A DNA stretch of 64,000 nucleotides from Actinobacillus seminis (GTDB lineage: Bacteria > Pseudomonadota > Gammaproteobacteria > Enterobacterales > Pasteurellaceae). Below, piece after piece: positions 39,750 through 50,153 of this stretch. A model generated the notes under the pieces. It searched no databases. It had not been told where the DNA came from and saw only the letters and a list, made by a program, of their open reading frames with translations. Where the stretch lies: assembly GCF_002263215.1 (NCBI RefSeq), contig NZ_NLFK01000003.1, forward strand, positions 186,001 through 250,000, read 5' to 3'. Each line of letters starts with the position of its first letter. The stretch's first letter is position 1. Position numbers and translations under genes: made by a program.

Positions 39750-41912
39750 TTAAGCTTCAGTTAATACGTAACCATAAGCACGTGTACGACCATCAGGATC
39801 TTTTTGTAAATAAACCCCTTGAATTTCAGGTGCAAAACCGGGAAGCTGATTAATCCCTTCTTCCAATGCAAGGAAATATTGCTGTACAGTTTTGTTCCAT
39901 CTTTCTCCCGGTACCACACATAATACGCCCGGAGGATAAGGAAGCGCCCCCTCTGCCGCAATTCGACCAACAATGTCAGACAACGGAACCAATTCAATTT
40001 TATTGCGAATAAATTCAATATTGGCTTGTTGAGGCGTCATGACATATTCAGGGAAGGTAGCTTTTCTGAATAAATCTTTTTGTAATTGTTTTACATTACG
40101 ACTTACATAAAGATTATGCATTTCCTGACAAAGTTGTCTGATGGTATAACCGCGATAACGTTCCTCATTATTTTTATACACGGTTGGCAATACTTCTTTT
40201 AACAAGGAATCTTGTTTGATATGTTTTTCAAAGGCTGCGATTTGCGCCACCAAGGTTTGCATTTTGGTGAAAGTTTCTGCCGGTGTCAGCAAGAATAAAA
40301 TAGAGTTTAAGTCACATTTTTCCGGAATAATGCCATTTTCACGCAAATAGTTGGCTAAAATGGTTGCAGGAATACCGAAATCCTCATATTCACCGGTTTC
40401 AATGTTAATACCCGGTGTGGTTAACATAAATTTACATGGGTCAACGAAGTATTGATTTTCCGTATATCCTTCAAATTTATGCCAAGTATCATTTGCATGG
40501 AAATTGAAAAACTCAAGATCGTTAGCAATTTCTTTGGTTGGATAATCTTGCCATTTTTTACCTCTTACATAAGGCGGAATAAACGGTTTGATCAAATCGC
40601 AATGTTTCAACATTAATTTACGAGCTTCAATACCAACTTCCACACAATCTGTCCACAAACGACGACCTGCCGCCGAGCCTTGAATTTTCGCATTCACGTC
40701 TAATGTGGCAAACAATGGATAAAATGGACTGGTTGAAGCGTGCAACATAAAGGCGTTGTTAAAACGTTTATGATTACAATATCTGTTTTGTCCTTTAATA
40801 TGCTTATCTTTTTTATGGATTTGTGAGGTTTGTGAAAAACCGGCTTGTTGTTTATGTACCGATTGCGTCACGATAATCCCCGGATCATTTTCATCCAATT
40901 CTAACAATAACGGAGAACAGTCTTTCATCATTGGAATAAATTGTTCATATCCAACCCAAGCAGAATCGAATAAAATGTAATCACATAAATGCCCGATACG
41001 TTCAACTACTTGCTTTGCATTATAAATCGTACCGTCATAAGTTCCTAATTGGATGACGGCTAAACGGAAAGGACGTTTTTCATTTGCTTTTTGTGGCGCA
41101 ATTTCTTTGATTAACCCACGAAGATAATCTTCTTCAAAACAATGATCATCAATACCGCCGATAAATCCAAACGGGTTACGTGCAGTTTCCAAATATACCG
41201 GTGTTGCTCCCGCTTGAATTAAGGCGCCATGATGGTTAGATTTATGGTTATTACGATCGAATAACACTAAATCGCTCGGAGCAAGTAAAGCATTACATAC
41301 CACTTTATTGGAGGCAGAAGTTCCGTTTAAAACAAAGTAGGTTTTATCGGCATTGTAAACTTTAGCGGCGTGTTGTTGTGCATCACAAGGCGCTCCTTCA
41401 TGAATAAGCAAATCCCCTAATTTCACGTCCGCATTACAAATATCCGAACGGAAAATATTCTCGCCATAGAAATCATATAAATAGCGACCTGCCGGATGTT
41501 TACGGAAATATTGACCGCCTTGATGTCCCGGACAATCAAATGCTAGGTTACCCATCTCAACATATTCACTTAACATTTTGAAGAATGGCGGTAATATTTT
41601 TTCTTCATATAAATTTGCCGCAGTTTCAATTTGACGACTATAAAGATTGATATCGTAACTATTTAAATCTTGAATATGGTAAACACGAGATAAATACTCA
41701 TCTTGTAATCTGTCTCCTTCATTTAATACAACAAATACCGGAATACCAAACTGCGTTGCTTCAATCCGATCAATATATTCATAAACTTCTTCTTTAGTTA
41801 ATATAATCGCACCAACATCGGTAAAATCAGTCTTTTGTATTAGTACTAACTCCCTATTTGTTTTAAAGTAGTTTTCAACCATTGAACTATAAGCAATTTT
41901 TAAATTTAACAT
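39750..41912 (-). CDS. speF: Inducible ornithine decarboxylase SpeF
   Basis: PLP enzyme that turns ornithine into putrescine and CO2. 720 residues, matching the acid-inducible type (732 in E. coli). Domains: N-terminal wing with receiver-like fold, the PLP domain with the cofactor Lys in SVHKQQAGFSQTS (about residue 354), and the C-terminal domain. Neighbours are potE downstream and a leader ORF of the SpeFL type about 280 bases upstream, which implies ornithine-dependent control. Confidence 0.97.
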   Translation of the reverse strand: MLNLKIAYSSMVENYFKTNRELVLIQKTDFTDVGAIILTKEEVYEYIDRIEATQFGIPVFVVLNEGDRLQDEYLSRVYHIQDLNSYDINLYSRQIETAANLYEEKILPPFFKMLSEYVEMGNLAFDCPGHQGGQYFRKHPAGRYLYDFYGENIFRSDICNADVKLGDLLIHEGAPCDAQQHAAKVYNADKTYFVLNGTSASNKVVCNALLAPSDLVLFDRNNHKSNHHGALIQAGATPVYLETARNPFGFIGGIDDHCFEEDYLRGLIKEIAPQKANEKRPFRLAVIQLGTYDGTIYNAKQVVERIGHLCDYILFDSAWVGYEQFIPMMKDCSPLLLELDENDPGIIVTQSVHKQQAGFSQTSQIHKKDKHIKGQNRYCNHKRFNNAFMLHASTSPFYPLFATLDVNAKIQGSAAGRRLWTDCVEVGIEARKLMLKHCDLIKPFIPPYVRGKKWQDYPTKEIANDLEFFNFHANDTWHKFEGYTENQYFVDPCKFMLTTPGINIETGEYEDFGIPATILANYLRENGIIPEKCDLNSILFLLTPAETFTKMQTLVAQIAAFEKHIKQDSLLKEVLPTVYKNNEERYRGYTIRQLCQEMHNLYVSRNVKQLQKDLFRKATFPEYVMTPQQANIEFIRNKIELVPLSDIVGRIAAEGALPYPPGVLCVVPGERWNKTVQQYFLALEEGINQLPGFAPEIQGVYLQKDPDGRTRAYGYVLTEA

Positions 41913-42190
41913 AATAGACTCCTATTTATTATTTATGAAAAAATAACAATAAAAATAAATTAAAATTCAAAACAGACGCTATATTAAAAATATCTATTCA
42001 TTTAAACTAAGCATTTAAAATAAAAATAAAAACACCCAATATTAAATAAACAAAATATTAGTAATAAGATGTTGTTTAGTAATAGATCACATATCTGAAA
42101 TATAAAACAACAAAAAATCATGTATTCTAAAAAATAGAAAACATCATTTTTGAATATAAATCAGCAATGAAAAGGAAAACCTAACGTACG
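41913..42190 (-). promoter_or_regulatory. AT-rich leader between speFL and speF
   Basis: A 278-base untranslated stretch, very AT-rich, with no gene. In E. coli the equivalent region contains a Rho-dependent or structural attenuation site whose use depends on a ribosome stalled on SpeFL. No strong hairpin was picked out by eye. Confidence 0.4.
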
Positions 42191-42355
42191 TTAGATAGGA
42201 TTATTTGAATCCAAATTATTCTTGGAACAAAGCAAGGCAAATGAGAAGCATGAACGATGAGATGGTTTCATGATATGTCTAGTACGGCGAATATGCGCCA
42301 TAAGTGAAAGACCCTTACCGGGATTATACTCTCTAGTATAATTATGCACTAACAT
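42191..42355 (-). CDS. speFL: SpeFL-type ornithine-sensing leader peptide
   Basis: A leftward frame of 54 codons upstream of speF, too short for most gene callers. It starts at ATG 42355 behind an excellent GGAGG site (5 bases spacing) and reads MLVHNYTREYNPGKGLSL, then from the internal Met at 42301 MAHIRRTRHIMKPSHRS. The HIRRTxHIMK core and the following HR-S-F are the hallmark of SpeFL, whose nascent chain binds ornithine in the ribosome tunnel, stalls, and turns on speF. E. coli SpeFL has 34 residues, so either start is possible. The 42301 start alone would give 36 residues but lacks a site as good. Function is inferred from motif and position. Confidence 0.9.
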   Translation of the reverse strand: MLVHNYTREYNPGKGLSLMAHIRRTRHIMKPSHRSCFSFALLCSKNNLDSNNPI

Positions 42356-42401
42356 AAAATCCTCCAAACTTTATGCCACGTTACTGTTTAACGGTGGATA
42401 C

Positions 42402-42430
42402 ATTTTGATACCGGATTAATATGATGTCAA
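42402..42430 (-). promoter_or_regulatory. Candidate promoter of the speFL-speF-potE operon
   Basis: On the minus strand TTGACA (42425-42430) and CAAAAT (42402-42407) are spaced by 17 bases, about 45 bases upstream of the SpeFL start. An A16/T16 tract (42455-42470) and other AT-rich DNA lie just upstream and could act as an UP element. Confidence 0.5.
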
Positions 42431-42454
42431 TAGCTAAATAATAAAAAAGATATT

Positions 42455-42470
42455 AAAAAAAAAAAAAAAA
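42455..42470. repeat. A16 homopolymer between speFL and the TonB receptor gene
   Basis: Sixteen A's on the plus strand in the divergent region, 25 bases upstream of the candidate speF -35 element and about 90 bases from the receptor promoter. Confidence 0.9.
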
Positions 42471-42561
42471 GCATTTTATTATCACTTCGTTTTCTGAGCT
42501 GATTTAAATATAGAAAATAAAAAGTAGCGCAACATCACCAAAATGTAAGCACAAATTTCAT

Positions 42562-42590
42562 TTGACTGCAATCGCTCACAAACATACAAT
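42562..42590 (+). promoter_or_regulatory. Promoter of the TonB-dependent receptor gene
   Basis: TTGACT (42562-42567) and TACAAT (42585-42590) are separated by 17 bases, 48 bases before the start codon. The -10 overlaps the Fur box. Confidence 0.65.
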
Positions 42591-42606
42591 AATGATTATC
42601 ATTATT
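42588..42606 (+). promoter_or_regulatory. Fur box
   Basis: AATAATGATTATCATTATT matches the 19-bp Fur consensus at 16 of 19 positions and overlaps the -10 element, so the iron-bound repressor would block transcription. Confidence 0.8.
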
Positions 42607-42637
42607 AAATAAATCATAAAAGAGAAGTACAATACCA

Positions 42638-45163
42638 ATGAAATTAGAGAAGAGATTAATCGTTCCAACTCTTTTTATCAGCATTATCTCCTCCTTTTCG
42701 GAGGCACATAATGAAGGAAAAAAAACTAATAAAATTCAACTAGATCCTATCAATGTAATTATTGCTGACGATACAGTCATTTATGATGAAAATTTATTAA
42801 AGTCCTATGTTAATACCGGCTCCTACTCTTATCTTACTAAATCGGATATTGCCACTTTTCGAGGTAGTTCTGTTGGTGATTTTCTTTCAGGTGTACCCGG
42901 GGTCATTGTAGGAAATAAACGTAATAGTGGCGCATTGTCTATAAATATTAGAGGGATAGCAAATGAAAATCGAATCCCTGTCTATGTGGATAATGGGCTA
43001 CAATCCGTCCCCTCTTGGCAGGGTTATGCCGGCTCATCAAGCCGAACTTATTTAGATCCGGATTTTATTAGTCAAATAGAAATAGAAAAAGGTCCATCTT
43101 TAGCCGCAGATGCAACGGGTGCGATTGGAGGGGTGGTTCGTATTAATACACTTGGTTGGAAAGATATTATTTCCAATGACAAAAACTGGGGAATTTTGCT
43201 TAGATTAGGAACCATGACTAACACTATCTCACCACCGACACATTATACTAAAGGCGGTTACCAAACCCGATATATTAGTGAATGTATTAGTAATGAATCG
43301 GGGTTATGCCAAGTACAAACACATTCTCCTAATGCCCGCTACGCACATTCTCCTCATTTAGATCTTAATAGCTATAACTATAGTGTTGCCATTGCCAATA
43401 AATGGGAAAATGGTGATGTTGTTTTTGCTTACGCAAAGCGAAAACAAGGCAACTATTTTGTCGGTCGTCATGGACAAACACCTAAAATTGATAAAATTAA
43501 AACTGAAGATGATTATGTTGAAATAAACGAAGAATACGAAAAAATTAAATCCTCAACGGTGTACTTTAAGAAAAATCGCAGTACATTATACCGAGCAGGT
43601 GAAGAGGCATTAAACTCTTCACAAAATAACCGGTCTTATTTAGCAAAAGCAAATTTTTATAATGAGAATCACAAATTTAGCTTGTCCTATAGCCGTTACC
43701 AAAGTAAATTTGGCGAAATTATGAGCTCGATTTTGGGTTTTCGAGCCAATGGTGCATTGCAAGGAGAAGGAACAGAAATTAAGGTAGATCGTTACAATAT
43801 CAATTACCAATACAATCCGAGCACAGCTTACATAAACCTAAATCTAAATGCCTATTATACCAAAAGTGATTCCTCAAACTTCACACCGTTAATTGAAGAA
43901 TTTGGCTATTCACTTTCAAGTCGCCATGCTCATTTTTTAATATCGAGACAAAAAGGCATCAGCTTTGACAATACCGGTATTATCCAAATCAATGATAGAC
44001 CTCTAACCTTGAAATATGGTATAGCACATAATTACGAGAGAATTTATCAACCTCGTCAAGCTCAAGCTCGTGTCAGAGCAAAAGGTTATCCTGAAAATGC
44101 GATTGCTCCACTTTATATCCGTGATGGAAAACGCACAGAAACAAGCAGTTTCATCAACATAAATTATTCGCTAATAGATTGGCTAAAAATTGATACCGGA
44201 ATTCGTTATTTTTACTCAAAAACTTATGATTATGTAGTAAGAGAAGAAAAAAATTATATTAAAAATAAAATCACCAAAGATGCGGCAGGCGGAGTAATAT
44301 ATACACCTGTTTATGAAACAATAGTACATAAACAAGCTCCTATCACAAATAAAGGATTTTCACCAGTTGTGATGTTAAGCGCTGATATTGCAAAAGGGAC
44401 TACCGTTTACGCAAAATACGCCCAAGCATTACGTTCGCCTAGCTTATTCCAAGCGACTAAAGGATGGAGTATGCAAAATACCAATGATAATTTGGAACAG
44501 CTGAAGCCTGAACGAGCCAAAAACTGGGAAATTGGTATTAGCGGTGTATATGAAAATATAGGGAAACAAGATAATATCTTGGGCATAAAGCTTGTCTATT
44601 TTAATAATACCATTGATGATTATCTAACCCGCAGCTTTGATCGTAATAGCGGAAAAACACAAACAATCAATTTAAAAAATGCCAAATATGAAGGTTTTGA
44701 GTTCTCAGCATATTATGATATGAGAAAATTTTATGCAAAACTTAGCAGCTCTTATTACACTAAAACTCGTTTTTGCTTAACTTCTGAACAAAGAGGTGAC
44801 CAAGATGCACAATGCTATAACGGTTATATCTATGGCAGTAATGTAAATAATACAATTCCTCCTAAAATCAACCTATACTTAACCTTAGGTTCACGTTGGC
44901 TAGATGAAAAATTAGATATAGGGACTCGCTATAGTTATTACAGTAAACGTATTACTCCTGTACTGAATGATACGACGTCAAGTATTGACTGGTCACCTTA
45001 TACTTTAGTTGATTTATATGCCAATTACGATGTATCAAACCGCCTACGATTAACGATGACTCTGGATAATTTATTTAATCGTTATTATTTGGATGTCAAT
45101 AATATGGGACTAAATACTGCACCGGGAAGAACCCTACATTTAGGATTGGAATACAAATTCTAA
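42638..45163 (+). CDS. TonB-dependent outer-membrane receptor, probably haem/haemoprotein type
   Basis: Outer-membrane iron or haem receptor of 841 residues. It has a signal peptide (cleavage near SEA), a possible TonB box around INVII, and a plug domain with VGDFLSGVPGVIVG, INIRGIANENRIPVYVDNG and IEIEKGPSLAADATGAIGG (about 85-175). A 22-strand-type barrel ends in LGLEYKF, with a terminal Phe as usual. The segment VYAKYAQALRSPSLFQATKG and the overall layout resemble haemoglobin/haem receptors of Pasteurellaceae, but the ligand cannot be read from the sequence. Regulation by Fur is strongly suggested by the promoter. No tonB or transporter genes are adjacent. Confidence 0.85.
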   Translation: MKLEKRLIVPTLFISIISSFSEAHNEGKKTNKIQLDPINVIIADDTVIYDENLLKSYVNTGSYSYLTKSDIATFRGSSVGDFLSGVPGVIVGNKRNSGALSINIRGIANENRIPVYVDNGLQSVPSWQGYAGSSSRTYLDPDFISQIEIEKGPSLAADATGAIGGVVRINTLGWKDIISNDKNWGILLRLGTMTNTISPPTHYTKGGYQTRYISECISNESGLCQVQTHSPNARYAHSPHLDLNSYNYSVAIANKWENGDVVFAYAKRKQGNYFVGRHGQTPKIDKIKTEDDYVEINEEYEKIKSSTVYFKKNRSTLYRAGEEALNSSQNNRSYLAKANFYNENHKFSLSYSRYQSKFGEIMSSILGFRANGALQGEGTEIKVDRYNINYQYNPSTAYINLNLNAYYTKSDSSNFTPLIEEFGYSLSSRHAHFLISRQKGISFDNTGIIQINDRPLTLKYGIAHNYERIYQPRQAQARVRAKGYPENAIAPLYIRDGKRTETSSFININYSLIDWLKIDTGIRYFYSKTYDYVVREEKNYIKNKITKDAAGGVIYTPVYETIVHKQAPITNKGFSPVVMLSADIAKGTTVYAKYAQALRSPSLFQATKGWSMQNTNDNLEQLKPERAKNWEIGISGVYENIGKQDNILGIKLVYFNNTIDDYLTRSFDRNSGKTQTINLKNAKYEGFEFSAYYDMRKFYAKLSSSYYTKTRFCLTSEQRGDQDAQCYNGYIYGSNVNNTIPPKINLYLTLGSRWLDEKLDIGTRYSYYSKRITPVLNDTTSSIDWSPYTLVDLYANYDVSNRLRLTMTLDNLFNRYYLDVNNMGLNTAPGRTLHLGLEYKF

Positions 45164-45192
45164 CTAACCTATAGCGTCTGTTCCGGATGTTG

Positions 45193-45240
45193 TATAAATA
45201 CCTGTTTTTGAAAAAATACTTTCAGATACAGGTATTTATA
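45193..45240 (+). terminator. Long hairpin after the TonB receptor gene
   Basis: TATAAATACCTGT (45193-45205) and ACAGGTATTTATA (45228-45240) form a perfect 13-bp stem, about 30 bases after the stop. The T-run is weak, so it may also stop the converging carB transcript. Confidence 0.6.
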
Positions 45241-45315
45241 CTATTTGGTATAGGCGGCAATTTAAATCTCTTTAAATCGTTTTATAGAAGTTAATAAAAG
45301 ATCAGTAATAGCCTA

Positions 45316-48300
45316 TTACAAACTCAAATGTAAATCCTGTAATGAATACACTTCACAATGATCAATACTTTTAACCCCCTCAGCTATCGCTTCACCACCG
45401 GCTAATGTCGTTTGAATAAATACCCTTTGCTGTAATGCACTGTGGCGAATAGCATGTCCGTCCGTGACAGTTTCTTGCAATTGCCCCAGAGTATTAATGA
45501 TCATGGCAATTTCACCGTTTTTAATCACATCAACAATATGTGGACGACCTTCGCGCACCTTATTGATAATTTGTGCAGTAATTCCGTTCTCCCGTAAAAA
45601 TCTTGCCGTTCCTAAGGTAGCGCATAAACCATAACCTTGTTCTTGCAATTTCTCAGCAATAGGTAACAGACGCGCTTTATCTTTATCATCAACCGACATA
45701 AAAACTTTACCTACTTTTGGAATACGTTCATTCGCACCTAATTGCGATTTTAAGTAGGCTTCAGAGAAAGTACGTCCCACCCCCATCACCTCACCGGTAG
45801 AACGCATTTCAGGACCTAACACGGTATCCACCCCCGGGAATTTAATAAACGGGAATACTGCCTCTTTGACTGAATAAAAGTGCGGTATGATTTCGCCATG
45901 AATGCCTTGCTCTTGCAAGCTGAATCCCGCCATTACCCGCGCCGCAATTTTCGCCAAAGATCTGCCGGTGGCTTTACTCACAAAGGGAACAGTTCGGCTG
46001 GCCCGCGGATTGACTTCCAATACATAAATCACATTTTCTTGTACCGCAAATTGAACGTTCATCAATCCAATCACATTCAACGCTTTCGCCATTTCCGCCG
46101 TTTGGCGGCGAATTTCATCTTGAATAGATTGACTTAATGAATACGGTGGTAAAGAACAAGCGGAGTCGCCACTGTGAATACCGGCTTGTTCAATATGCTG
46201 CATAATTCCGCCAATAATCACGTCTTTGCCATCACAAATACAATCAACGTCTACCTCAATGGCATTGTTTAAGAAATGATCCAACAAAATCGGGCTATCG
46301 TCTGAAACCTGTACTGCTTCGCGCATATATTTATTCAATTCATCCACATTATACACGATTTGCATAGCGCGACCGCCCAAGACATAAGATGGACGCACCA
46401 CCAACGGATAACCTACCTCTTCTGCCAACTGCACCGCTTCTTGCGCATTGTGTGCCGTCCGGTTATTCGGTTGTTTTAGCCCAAGATCTTGCAAGATTTT
46501 TTGGAAACGTTCACGATCTTCTGCCGCATCAATGCTATCTGCGGAAGTACCGATAATATTGACTCCGTTTTCATGCAACGCATTCGCCAGTTTTAATGGC
46601 GTTTGACCGCCATAATGCACAATGACGCCATCAGGTTTTTCAATGTGAATAATTTCCAACACATCTTCTAAGGTCAAGGGTTCAAAATACAAACGATCGG
46701 AGGTATCAAAATCGGTAGAAACAGTTTCCGGATTACAGTTCACCATAATGGTTTCAAAGCCGCTTTCACGCAACGCCAATGCCGCATGAACACAGCAATA
46801 ATCGAACTCAATCCCTTGTCCGATACGGTTAGGACCGCCGCCTAAAATCATAATTTTTTGCTTATCACTCGGGCGACTTTCGCATTCTTCTTCATAACAA
46901 GAATACAAATAAGCGGTATCCGACGTAAATTCGCCGGCGCAGGTATCTACCCGTTTATATACCGGATGTAAATTTAATAAATGACGTTTATTTCTGACCG
47001 CGCTTTCGCCCGCTTTGGTTAATTGACCGATACGTTTATCGGAAAAACCTTTGCGTTTTAAGCGGCGCAATTCGGCATAATCCAACTCATCTAAACTACG
47101 TTTTTCCAGAGCCAATTCTTCTTGTACCAAATCTTGGATTTGAATTAAGAACCAAGGATCAATTTTAGAATAATGGTACACTTCTTCCAAACTAAAACCG
47201 GCACCAAACGCATCCGCCACATAAAGAATGCGATTCGGTCCCGGATTGCCTAATTCAGTACGAATTTTTTCCGGTTCTTCCGACAATAAATTAAAGCCAC
47301 AAATACCGGTTTCCAAACCACGCAAGGCTTTTTGCAAACTTTCTTGGAAAGTTCTACCCATTGCCATTACTTCGCCCACAGATTTCATTTGAGTCGTCAA
47401 ACGATCGTCAGCTTTCGGGAATTTTTCAAAGGCGAAACGTGGCACCTTGGTCACAACATAATCAATAGAGGGTTCAAATGATGCCGGAATTAACCCGCCA
47501 GTAATATCATTGCGCAATTCATTTAAGGTATAACCTACCGCCAATTTCGCAGCAACTTTAGCAATTGGGAAACCGGTCGCTTTAGATGCCAACGCCGAAG
47601 AACGACTCACACGCGGGTTCATTTCGATCACGATCATTTCGCCATTTTCCGGGTTAACCGCAAATTGCACATTTGCCCCACCGGTATCCACACCGATTTC
47701 GCGCAACACCGCAAGCGAAGCGTTACGCATAATTTGATATTCTTTATCTGTCAAGGTTTGTGCAGGCGCCACGGTAATGGAGTCTCCGGTATGCACGCCC
47801 ATTGGATCAAAGTTTTCAATTGAACACACGATAATACAATTATCCGCTTTATCGCGCACCACTTCCATTTCATACTCTTTCCAACCCAGCACAGATTGCT
47901 CAATCAATAATTCATGGGTTGGCGAGGCTTCAAAACCGCGTTCACAAATTGCATAAAATTCATCTTTGTTATAAGCAATCCCGCCACCGGAACCGCCCAT
48001 AGTGAAAGACGGACGAATTAGCGTTGGAAAGCCCACTTGTTCTTGCGCTATCCAAGCTTCTTCAAAGCTATGCGCCACAAACGATTTCGGCGTAAACAAG
48101 CCAATTTTGGTCATTGCCTCTTTAAAACGTCCGCGATCTTCCGCTTTATCAATGGCATCTTCTGTCGCACCAATTAATTCCACATTATATTTTTTCAACA
48201 CCCCATTTTGGGATAAATCCAGCGCACAATTCAGCGCAGTTTGTCCGCCCATGGTTGGCAAAATCGCGTCCGGACGTTCTTTTTCAATGATTTTTTCGAC

Positions 48301-48519
48301 GGTTTGCCATTGAATTGGTTCAATATAGGTCACATCCGCCATATTCGGATCGGTCATAATGGTTGCCGGGTTGGAATTCACCAACACCACTTTATAACCT
48401 TCTTCACGCAGTGCTTTACATGCCTGCGCACCCGAATAATCAAATTCGCATGCCTGCCCGATAACAATCGGACCTGCCCCAATAATTAAAATCGTGTTTA
48501 TATCTGTACGTTTTGGCAT
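45316..48519 (-). CDS. carB: Carbamoyl phosphate synthase large subunit
   Basis: Makes carbamoyl phosphate from bicarbonate, ammonia and two ATP for pyrimidines and arginine. 1067 residues with two homologous ATP-grasp halves. The first half starts with [20 protein letters not shown] and the second with [19 protein letters not shown] (about residue 555). The C-terminal allosteric MGS-like domain is at about 935-1067. An uptake signal lies within. The gene follows carA after a 180-base gap with two further uptake signals, a wider spacing than in E. coli. Confidence 0.98.
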   Translation of the reverse strand: MPKRTDINTILIIGAGPIVIGQACEFDYSGAQACKALREEGYKVVLVNSNPATIMTDPNMADVTYIEPIQWQTVEKIIEKERPDAILPTMGGQTALNCALDLSQNGVLKKYNVELIGATEDAIDKAEDRGRFKEAMTKIGLFTPKSFVAHSFEEAWIAQEQVGFPTLIRPSFTMGGSGGGIAYNKDEFYAICERGFEASPTHELLIEQSVLGWKEYEMEVVRDKADNCIIVCSIENFDPMGVHTGDSITVAPAQTLTDKEYQIMRNASLAVLREIGVDTGGANVQFAVNPENGEMIVIEMNPRVSRSSALASKATGFPIAKVAAKLAVGYTLNELRNDITGGLIPASFEPSIDYVVTKVPRFAFEKFPKADDRLTTQMKSVGEVMAMGRTFQESLQKALRGLETGICGFNLLSEEPEKIRTELGNPGPNRILYVADAFGAGFSLEEVYHYSKIDPWFLIQIQDLVQEELALEKRSLDELDYAELRRLKRKGFSDKRIGQLTKAGESAVRNKRHLLNLHPVYKRVDTCAGEFTSDTAYLYSCYEEECESRPSDKQKIMILGGGPNRIGQGIEFDYCCVHAALALRESGFETIMVNCNPETVSTDFDTSDRLYFEPLTLEDVLEIIHIEKPDGVIVHYGGQTPLKLANALHENGVNIIGTSADSIDAAEDRERFQKILQDLGLKQPNNRTAHNAQEAVQLAEEVGYPLVVRPSYVLGGRAMQIVYNVDELNKYMREAVQVSDDSPILLDHFLNNAIEVDVDCICDGKDVIIGGIMQHIEQAGIHSGDSACSLPPYSLSQSIQDEIRRQTAEMAKALNVIGLMNVQFAVQENVIYVLEVNPRASRTVPFVSKATGRSLAKIAARVMAGFSLQEQGIHGEIIPHFYSVKEAVFPFIKFPGVDTVLGPEMRSTGEVMGVGRTFSEAYLKSQLGANERIPKVGKVFMSVDDKDKARLLPIAEKLQEQGYGLCATLGTARFLRENGITAQIINKVREGRPHIVDVIKNGEIAMIINTLGQLQETVTDGHAIRHSALQQRVFIQTTLAGGEAIAEGVKSIDHCEVYSLQDLHLSL

Positions 48520-48699
48520 TTTTTATATCTCTTTAAAATTCGTTCAATTATAACCGCACTTTTGAACTCTTATGGCGAGCATCCCCGCCCTACATCCGCT
48601 TACCTATCATTGGCAAGCTGACATTGCACCGAAAAATTAGCTGAATTTCGACCGCACTTTTGATAAGTTACTCCACCCAAGTCTCTCCGTCAAAAAACC

Positions 48700-49827
48700 T
48701 TAAACTTTGGCTTTGCGGAGTTCATCAACAAATTTATCAAACAAATACGCCACATCATTCGGTCCCGGACTTGCTTCCGGGTGACCTTGGAAAGAAAACG
48801 CCGATTGATTTGTTAATTCAATACCTTGCACAGAATTATCAAACAAAGAGCGGTGCGTTATTTTCACGTTTTGCGGCAAGCTGTGTTCATCGACTTCAAA
48901 TCCGTGGTTTTGGCTGGTAATCATCACTTTTTGGGTTGACAAATCTTGTACCGGATGGTTAGCTCCATGGTGACCGAATGCCATTTTTTTTGTTTTCCCG
49001 CCGCTTGCCAAGCCGAGTAATTGATGCCCCAAACAAATACCGAAAATCGGTTTTTGGCTCAATAATAATTTTTGAATTGCCTCAATCGCATAATGGCAAG
49101 GTTCCGGATCGCCCGGTCCGTTGGAAAGGAAAATACCGTCCGGATTTAACGCCAACACCGCATCCGCAGAGGTTTTCGCCGGTACGACAGTAACGCGACA
49201 ACCGCGCTGTGCCAACATTCTTAAAATATTGCGTTTAACCCCGAAATCATAAGCCACTACATGATATTGCGAGTTGGCTTGCGCCACATAACCCTTGCCT
49301 AATTGCCATTCCTCATCTTTCCATTGATACAATTCTTTGCAAGTTACTTCTTGCGCTAAATCTTTGCCCGCCATTGAACCGAAACTTTTTGCCATTTCCA
49401 AGGCTTTTGCCTCATCCACTTCACCGGTCATAATACAACCGGCTTGTGCGCCTTTATCGCGCAAAATACGGGTTAAACGACGCGTATCAATATCCGCAAT
49501 CGCCACGACATTATGTTGTTTAAGATAATTGCTTAAACCGGCATTTGAACGGAAATTGCTGTGTAACAAGGGTAAATCCCGAATAATTAACCCTGAGGCA
49601 TACACATTGCTGCTTTCAAAATCTTCATCGTTGGTACCGGTATTGCCGATATGAGGATAAGTCAAGGTGACGAGTTGTTGATAATAAGAAGGGTCCGTTA
49701 AAATTTCTTGATAACCCGTCATTGAGGTATTAAATACGACTTCACCGATGGTATAACCCTCGGCACCGATCGATCTGCCACGAAAAACAGAACCGTCGGC
49801 TAAAACTAGAATTGCCTGTTCAGACAT
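48700..49827 (-). CDS. carA: Carbamoyl phosphate synthase small subunit
   Basis: Glutamine amidotransferase subunit that feeds ammonia to CarB. The class I triad is visible as [17 protein letters not shown] (Cys) and [11 protein letters not shown] (His and Glu). The N-terminal domain has the typical [19 protein letters not shown] 49827 (MSEQAILVL) was chosen because AAGGAG lies just upstream. This gives 375 residues against 382 in E. coli. Confidence 0.97.
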   Translation of the reverse strand: MSEQAILVLADGSVFRGRSIGAEGYTIGEVVFNTSMTGYQEILTDPSYYQQLVTLTYPHIGNTGTNDEDFESSNVYASGLIIRDLPLLHSNFRSNAGLSNYLKQHNVVAIADIDTRRLTRILRDKGAQAGCIMTGEVDEAKALEMAKSFGSMAGKDLAQEVTCKELYQWKDEEWQLGKGYVAQANSQYHVVAYDFGVKRNILRMLAQRGCRVTVVPAKTSADAVLALNPDGIFLSNGPGDPEPCHYAIEAIQKLLLSQKPIFGICLGHQLLGLASGGKTKKMAFGHHGANHPVQDLSTQKVMITSQNHGFEVDEHSLPQNVKITHRSLFDNSVQGIELTNQSAFSFQGHPEASPGPNDVAYLFDKFVDELRKAKV

Positions 49828-49851
49828 AAAAACTCCTTGCCGGTCGAACAC

Positions 49852-50153
49852 TTACGAATGCTCATTAACCCACAAATTTAATTCAATTTTCCACCGCACT
49901 TTTCCATTTTAGAGAAAAAATAAATTAAATTGCACTGATAATATCACTTTAGAAGTGATGCACACTATTCTAAGGAACAATTATCTATGAAGCAAGTAAA
50001 ATCGCAAATGTTAAAATGATTATTTATTTAAATATTCTGCATAAATAATCATAAAATTGCAAGTGTTTTATCTTTCGTCACTGAATTATTTTGTAGTTCC
50101 GTTGTAACTTGCTACAATGAACAAAAGTTAATAAGGAATACTTAAGGATTCAA
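49852..50153. promoter_or_regulatory. Divergent region between carA and mlaA
   Basis: 302 bases with an uptake signal near 49895 and a 7-3-7 dyad ATCACTT-TAG-AAGTGAT at 49943-49959, which lies in the likely carA promoter and could be an operator. The mlaA promoter candidate lies at the right. No gene seen. Confidence 0.4.
50091..50118 (+). promoter_or_regulatory. Candidate mlaA promoter
   Basis: TTGTAG (50091-50096) and TACAAT (50113-50118) with a 16-base spacer, 36 bases before the start codon; AAGGA precedes the ATG. Confidence 0.45.
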
